From the NCBI GenBank assembly GCA_036939755.1, contig JALLAZ010000152.1, positions 1 to 22,057 on the forward strand: 22,057 nt of DNA, given 5' to 3'. Shown here one piece after another: positions 18,343 to 22,057 of this stretch (positions within the stretch are counted from its first letter, which is position 1; every line of letters starts with the position of its first letter). Both the position numbers and the translations under genes were made by a program. Below the pieces are notes generated by a model. It was not told the origin of the DNA. It saw only the letters and a program-made list of their open reading frames with translations, and made no database searches. Source of the DNA: Stephanodiscus triporus (taxonomy: Eukaryota > Bacillariophyta > Thalassiosirophyceae > Thalassiosirales > Thalassiosiraceae).

Positions 18343-20820
18343 ATGAGCTCTCTCCGTTTGGCGCTCAAAGCATCCCTCGCAGATTCCCAAAATCACTCTT
18401 GGTCGTCGCCGTCAAGTTTGAAACGTAAGGGCAATTCCTCCCCTACCAGCGTCACGTCGGCTTGCGATGCCAAATCGTCGTCTACCCAGTCGTCAACTGT
18501 ACATGAAGCTTCATCAGCGAAAGATGAGGACGGACCAGCGAAGACTGCTGAACCGCGCGTTTCTTTGTACGCAAGCGTCGCGTTTCCACCGGAAGGGAAG
18601 GTGTCAGACCGAGAATTCATTCGATTAGCAATTGAAGAATCCATCAATAATCATAAAGCCCCCAATGCGCATGAGTTTATTCAAAATATATCTGACGGCC
18701 ATCTCCCTATGCACGATGCCAGAGTGCCATCGTCTACTATGACAACACCCGAGCAGACCCCTCAACTGAGCCGAGATGAAGTCAAGCAAACAATATTGCC
18801 AACTGACGCCACACAAATACCGAAAATTGCGGTGGTGGCGAGCAACCGTCTTCCATCTCAAAATACGATCGACTCTGTCCCTCCCAGTGGCTTCGTTTCA
18901 TCCACTCCCATGCTGCGCGTAGACATAACTTTGGAAAGGTCAGCGGGGATGCATTCTTGGGGTCTGGTGTTCATCAAAGAAAATGCAGGCCTTGCTTTCA
19001 TAGTACGTGTGATCCCTCCAACTAAGGACGGCCCAACAGTCACATGGTGTCAAGTAACAAACTCGGCCACCAAACCGTCGTCGGCGCAATATGATGAAGA
19101 AACGCGTCTGAGGGATGCCAGCCTGTTGAAGCCGTATCTCATCCCCGGAGACGCTATAACTTCCATCAACGGAATACCTCTATCAGCATTCCCAAATAGT
19201 AGCGGATTTGCATCCTATATTCGTGAACATTGTCTGAGGAAAATGACCATCGTCGCCTTGCGTCATGAGATAGTTTGGGCAGCACAAAATGAAATATCTA
19301 GATCAATGACTCAGGAGCAATTAGCGGATACCGAAGCGATGACGGCTCGTGTCTCGAAGTCTGTGCAGAAAGTTTGGCGAAGGGTTCTAGCTTCCGTCAC
19401 CGGTGACGGGCAAAATCCAGTCAAGCGTAAATCCATATCCCACCCTACCATTATGAAACGGCGAAAGATTACATCCACTGAACTCGTGTTTAGGGGTGGG
19501 GACGGAAATTCGACTCCCTTTTGCGATGATGGAAAGCGAGTAAACGATATGAGCTCGGTTGTTCATGATTTTTGGTTAGCAAATGGTTATGAATCGTTTA
19601 AATTTTGGCACACGTCATCCAAAGAAAAATGGGCTCGCTCCTATACCTGGCACAAAGAGAAAGATGTTGATTCAACAGTGCTTCGTGATTTTTGGTTATC
19701 GAATGGTTTTGAATCGTTTGATAAATGGCACTCAACCTCCAAAGCAAAATGGGCTCGCTCCTATACCTGGCACAAAGAGAGGCGAAACGCCTTTCAATCG
19801 ACGTGTAAAAAAGAAGTTCATTTCCCATCGGAGGCAAGTACTCAGACTCTGCTCGACGAGTTTGAGACTTGGCTCGGCGTGAGAAAGAATCAATGGAGAT
19901 TGGAGAGGAGAAAGCGTCAACGTCAGCGGCTCGAAGATAGTCAGGCGTCTTCTTTTGCTGCAAATGATATGTACATAGATGAAATGCTAGAGGATGAGGA
20001 ACTCAAAAAAATCGAGGGGGCAAGCCAGCCTATGGATATAATGTGGGTCTTTGACTCACAGCGTGGAGCACCAGATGATGTCATCGCGAATATGATGTCA
20101 TATCTTTGTCCATCCGAACACGGCATACTCCTCTGCCTTTCCTACACGTCCAATTCTTTGTTCAAACAGCGCGATGACATGTGGAGAACTTTATTCCCAT
20201 CACACTGGGTAGTGCCCCGTCGTCCAAGGCAATCGTGGTGCACCATGTACATAACTAAGATTCGTGCTGAAGAGGAGGCGTCTCGCAAACGATCAGATGA
20301 TTTGTTGGTGAAAGCGCATGTTATCATTGAGAAAGGAGACCACTTGAACAAGTTTGAGAAACTAATCAACAAGGCCGAAAAGGACTTTGAGTTTTCAGTG
20401 AATTACGTATCAGGCGTAGTTCTCGAACGGAACTCAATGCTCAACTTGGCTATTATCGATCGTAGGCACAAAATTACCAAGTGGCTTATCGAAGAAAAAG
20501 GGGCGGATATTGAATCTTGTGATCGAGGTCAATTCACGCCTTTGATGAATGCTGCGTGGAATGGTAAGTCTACGCCTGTCATCCACGTGTTTAAACCGTC
20601 TATTCGACATCAAAATGGTTTCCCTCAATATCAAACCACAGGTGACAAATACATCACGAGGTACCTGTTGGCGAAAGGATCCGACCGGACGAAATTTGGT
20701 TACAATCATTCGAGTCAAGGTCTTGCCCCTCCAAAGTTTGAAGGATTGACTGCCGAAGGATGGGCGCGCAAACGGGGTCACGATGAAGTTGCTGAATTGA
20801 TTCGTCTTGGACTTGCTTAG
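18343..20820 (+). CDS. PDZ-like / tandem-repeat / F-box-like / ankyrin protein, two exons
   Basis: ATG at 18343. The whole stretch is open, but 20564-20641 (GTAAGT ... CACAG, 78 nt) is best read as an intron. Removing it restores a normal ankyrin repeat, AAWNGDKYITRYLLAKG, in place of a 26-residue interruption. Exons are 18343-20563 and 20642-20820, giving 799 residues. Residues 1-120 are polar and disordered. Residues about 190-300 resemble a PDZ domain (SWGLVFIKENAGLAFIVRVI, then LIPGDAITSINGIPL). Two 40-residue repeats at 406-485 contain DFWL(A/S)NG(Y/F)ESF and AR SYTWHKE. A basic helix follows, then an F-box-like segment at about 576-625 (DDVIANMMSYLCPSEHGIL) and ankyrin repeats at about 680-799. 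If the F-box is real, the protein could be an ubiquitin-ligase substrate adaptor; this is inference. Confidence 0.82.
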   Translation: MSSLRLALKASLADSQNHSWSSPSSLKRKGNSSPTSVTSACDAKSSSTQSSTVHEASSAKDEDGPAKTAEPRVSLYASVAFPPEGKVSDREFIRLAIEESINNHKAPNAHEFIQNISDGHLPMHDARVPSSTMTTPEQTPQLSRDEVKQTILPTDATQIPKIAVVASNRLPSQNTIDSVPPSGFVSSTPMLRVDITLERSAGMHSWGLVFIKENAGLAFIVRVIPPTKDGPTVTWCQVTNSATKPSSAQYDEETRLRDASLLKPYLIPGDAITSINGIPLSAFPNSSGFASYIREHCLRKMTIVALRHEIVWAAQNEISRSMTQEQLADTEAMTARVSKSVQKVWRRVLASVTGDGQNPVKRKSISHPTIMKRRKITSTELVFRGGDGNSTPFCDDGKRVNDMSSVVHDFWLANGYESFKFWHTSSKEKWARSYTWHKEKDVDSTVLRDFWLSNGFESFDKWHSTSKAKWARSYTWHKERRNAFQSTCKKEVHFPSEASTQTLLDEFETWLGVRKNQWRLERRKRQRQRLEDSQASSFAANDMYIDEMLEDEELKKIEGASQPMDIMWVFDSQRGAPDDVIANMMSYLCPSEHGILLCLSYTSNSLFKQRDDMWRTLFPSHWVVPRRPRQSWCTMYITKIRAEEEASRKRSDDLLVKAHVIIEKGDHLNKFEKLINKAEKDFEFSVNYVSGVVLERNSMLNLAIIDRRHKITKWLIEEKGADIESCDRGQFTPLMNAAWNGKSTPVIHVFKPSIRHQNGFPQYQTTGDKYITRYLLAKGSDRTKFGYNHSSQGLAPPKFEGLTAEGWARKRGHDEVAELIRLGLA
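19558..19797 (+). repeat. Two 120-bp in-frame tandem repeats
   Basis: Units 19558-19677 and 19678-19797 encode 40 residues each. The last third of each unit is nearly identical at DNA level (AAATGGGCTCGCTCCTATAC and what follows), indicating a fairly recent duplication. Confidence 0.9.
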
Positions 20821-21172
20821 TACGATAAAGAATTTTCTATGAGGTCGTTCTAGGAGACAGTCACAGAGGTAAAAGTGAGCTCATGATTCATTCAGCGTGC
20901 GTTCGTGCGTTGGTACTTCTTCATCGAGTAGTGTTCGTTCAACGAGTGGCTAATTGGAGTTTTGTCCGGCGGTGAATCTGTTGGCTGTTTGATCACTATT
21001 TTGAGAGAAATACGCTCGGCAATTTACCTGTATAACTACGAACAGTGTATCAAAGGGACAAGGGTCGTGCGCAGGGTTTGTCTTAGAACATTTTAATTAC
21101 TATGTGCAGTGCGGTTCTATAGTGTCTGCATAGAATCCCCGACGTGAATTCTGGGAAGAGAACTGCCAAAGA
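20821..21172. other. Convergent 3' intergenic region
   Basis: About 350 bp between the stops of the plus-strand ankyrin-type gene and the minus-strand repeat-protein gene. It must contain both 3' UTRs. No gene or strong structure seen. Confidence 0.5.
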
Positions 21173-22057
21173 TTACTCAGAGTTTTCTTTTCTTTGCTTC
21201 ATCGCATAATTCTTTTGCTCACGAAAATCTCCTGAAACATTCCTGTACATGGCCATGTCAACCTCTGGGATATTCTCAGGTTTTTTGTTAACAATCCTAA
21301 GTTGCCAACTCTTTCCGCCGTGTCCGATTATCGTTGATTTCGTTGCATTGCTGGATGCCTCTTTGCACCATTTCTTTACATATTGATTGCAAGAGCTAAA
21401 TTTACATCCAATTCCGTTGTGAACCAATTGAGCTGCAATCTTTGCTTTGATATCTCTGCAACGAGACTCAGTTTTGCCAACCAACACATACCACTCTACA
21501 TCGTTCTCGCTTCCAACCTTCTTCCTCTTTCGTTTGCCTAGAGATGCTGTGCCACCTGACTTGGCCCACAAACTAGCCGCCTCCTCGTTCGATGGTCGCA
21601 CCCCAGTTTCCATCTCAACACGGTTGGCGATTGACTCGACAGCTCCTTCGTGGCCTGACTTGCCAAGCAAACTAGCCGCCTCCTCGTTCGACGGTCGCAC
21701 CCCAGTTTCCATCTCGACATGGTTGGCGGTTGACTCGACAGCTCCTTTGTGGCCTGACTTGGCCCACAAACTAGCCGCCTCCTCGTTCGACGGTCGCACC
21801 CCAGTTTCCATCTCAACACGGTTGGCGATTGACTCGACAGCTACTCTATGGAGCAAACTAACCTTCTCCTCGTTCGATGGTCGCACCCCAGTTTCCATCT
21901 CGACACGGTTGGCGATTGACTCGCAAGCAGCTTTGTGGAGCAAACTAACCTTCTCCTCATTCGACGTTCGCACCCCAGTTTCCATCTCAAAACGGTTGGC
22001 GATTGACTCGACAGCTCCTTTGTGGCCTGACTTGGCCCACAAACTAGCCGCCTCCTC
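21173..22057 (-). CDS. Tandem helical-repeat protein with NLS-like patch, partial (N-terminus beyond right edge)
   Basis: The minus-strand frame is open from the right edge (22057) to a stop at 21173-21175, at least 294 residues. Five complete repeats and one partial repeat come first: units of 33, 29, 29, 33 and 33 residues. The consensus of the long unit has EEAASLWAKSGHKGAVES followed by IANRVEMETGVRPSN. The short units lack four residues around the KSG loop. Each unit should form two helices joined by a Gly-rich turn. A basic patch GKRKRKK follows, resembling a nuclear localisation signal, then about 110 residues of unrecognised C-terminal domain (DVEWYVLVGKTESRCRDIKAK ..., Cys- and Lys-rich). 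The 33-residue period and the SGHKGAVES turn recall ankyrin repeats (GH at the same place) and also TAL-effector-type repeats; neither is proven. Function unknown; a nuclear role is inferred only from the basic patch. Confidence 0.72.
   Translation of the reverse strand, partial: EEAASLWAKSGHKGAVESIANRFEMETGVRTSNEEKVSLLHKAACESIANRVEMETGVRPSNEEKVSLLHRVAVESIANRVEMETGVRPSNEEAASLWAKSGHKGAVESTANHVEMETGVRPSNEEAASLLGKSGHEGAVESIANRVEMETGVRPSNEEAASLWAKSGGTASLGKRKRKKVGSENDVEWYVLVGKTESRCRDIKAKIAAQLVHNGIGCKFSSCNQYVKKWCKEASSNATKSTIIGHGGKSWQLRIVNKKPENIPEVDMAMYRNVSGDFREQKNYAMKQRKENSE
21554..22057 (-). repeat. 99/87-bp coding tandem repeat array
   Basis: Units read on the minus strand: 22057-21959 (99 bp), 21958-21872 (87), 21871-21785 (87), 21784-21686 (99), 21685-21587 (99), then a partial unit from 21586 to about 21554. 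All differ by multiples of three, so the frame is kept. The array continues past the window edge. Confidence 0.95.

Noticed and set aside
21538..21819. Alternative minus frame of the tandem-repeat array (93 residues)
   Set aside because: It repeats only because the DNA repeats; the other frame continues through a non-repetitive C-terminal domain.
21554..22057. CRISPR array
   Set aside because: The repeats are contiguous, coding and without unique spacers.

Overview
The window looks like nuclear DNA of a unicellular eukaryotic alga, most likely a stramenopile close to the centric diatoms. Reasons: short GT-AG spliceosomal introns (70-121 nt) interrupt clearly eukaryotic genes; a cytosolic ribosomal protein gene (eL14) and a Rab escort protein are present; genes are densely packed on both strands; and mobile-element debris plus long acidic low-complexity and ankyrin-type proteins fill the rest. 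The taxonomic assignment is inference; no rRNA or organelle marker lies in the window.

Layout. 1-672: 3' part missing of a minus-strand acidic Asp/Glu-rich protein that runs off the left edge. 673-1942: AT-rich spacer, a decayed PIF/Harbinger-like DDE transposase (about 1085-1641) and foldback sequences. 1943-4302: Rab escort protein/GDI family gene, broken by a one-base frameshift near 3900-3946. 4336-6892 (minus): four-exon coiled-coil gene, meeting the former tail to tail with 33 bp between stop codons. 7042-9585: ankyrin/coiled-coil/IQ-like protein, divergent from the coiled-coil gene. 9740-10360 (minus): small protein with weak FAM177-like features. 10361-12481: mobile-element zone with a nested-palindrome MITE-like foldback, a second DDE transposase remnant (minus) that still carries an intron, a GGAATC/CAGGATTCC repeat patch and an orphan open frame. 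12482-14971 (minus): five-exon formate-tetrahydrofolate ligase with a 27-nt microexon. 15285-16617: 5'-truncated non-LTR-type reverse transcriptase remnant, ending at an ambiguous base that is followed by a 55-bp exact copy of the end of the coiled-coil gene. 17301-17705 (minus): ribosomal protein eL14. 18343-20820: PDZ-like/tandem-repeat/F-box-like/ankyrin protein with one in-frame 78-nt intron. 21173-22057 (minus): 5'-incomplete protein made of 33/29-residue helical tandem repeats, a basic NLS-like patch and an unrecognised C-terminal domain.

The genes do not form one pathway. Housekeeping functions (folate one-carbon metabolism, translation, Rab prenylation) sit next to lineage-specific repeat proteins and transposon relics. 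The most unusual item is the tandem-repeat protein at the right edge, whose 33-residue unit shares spacing with both ankyrin and TAL-effector-type repeats. The base beside the N at 16618 deserves an assembly check.
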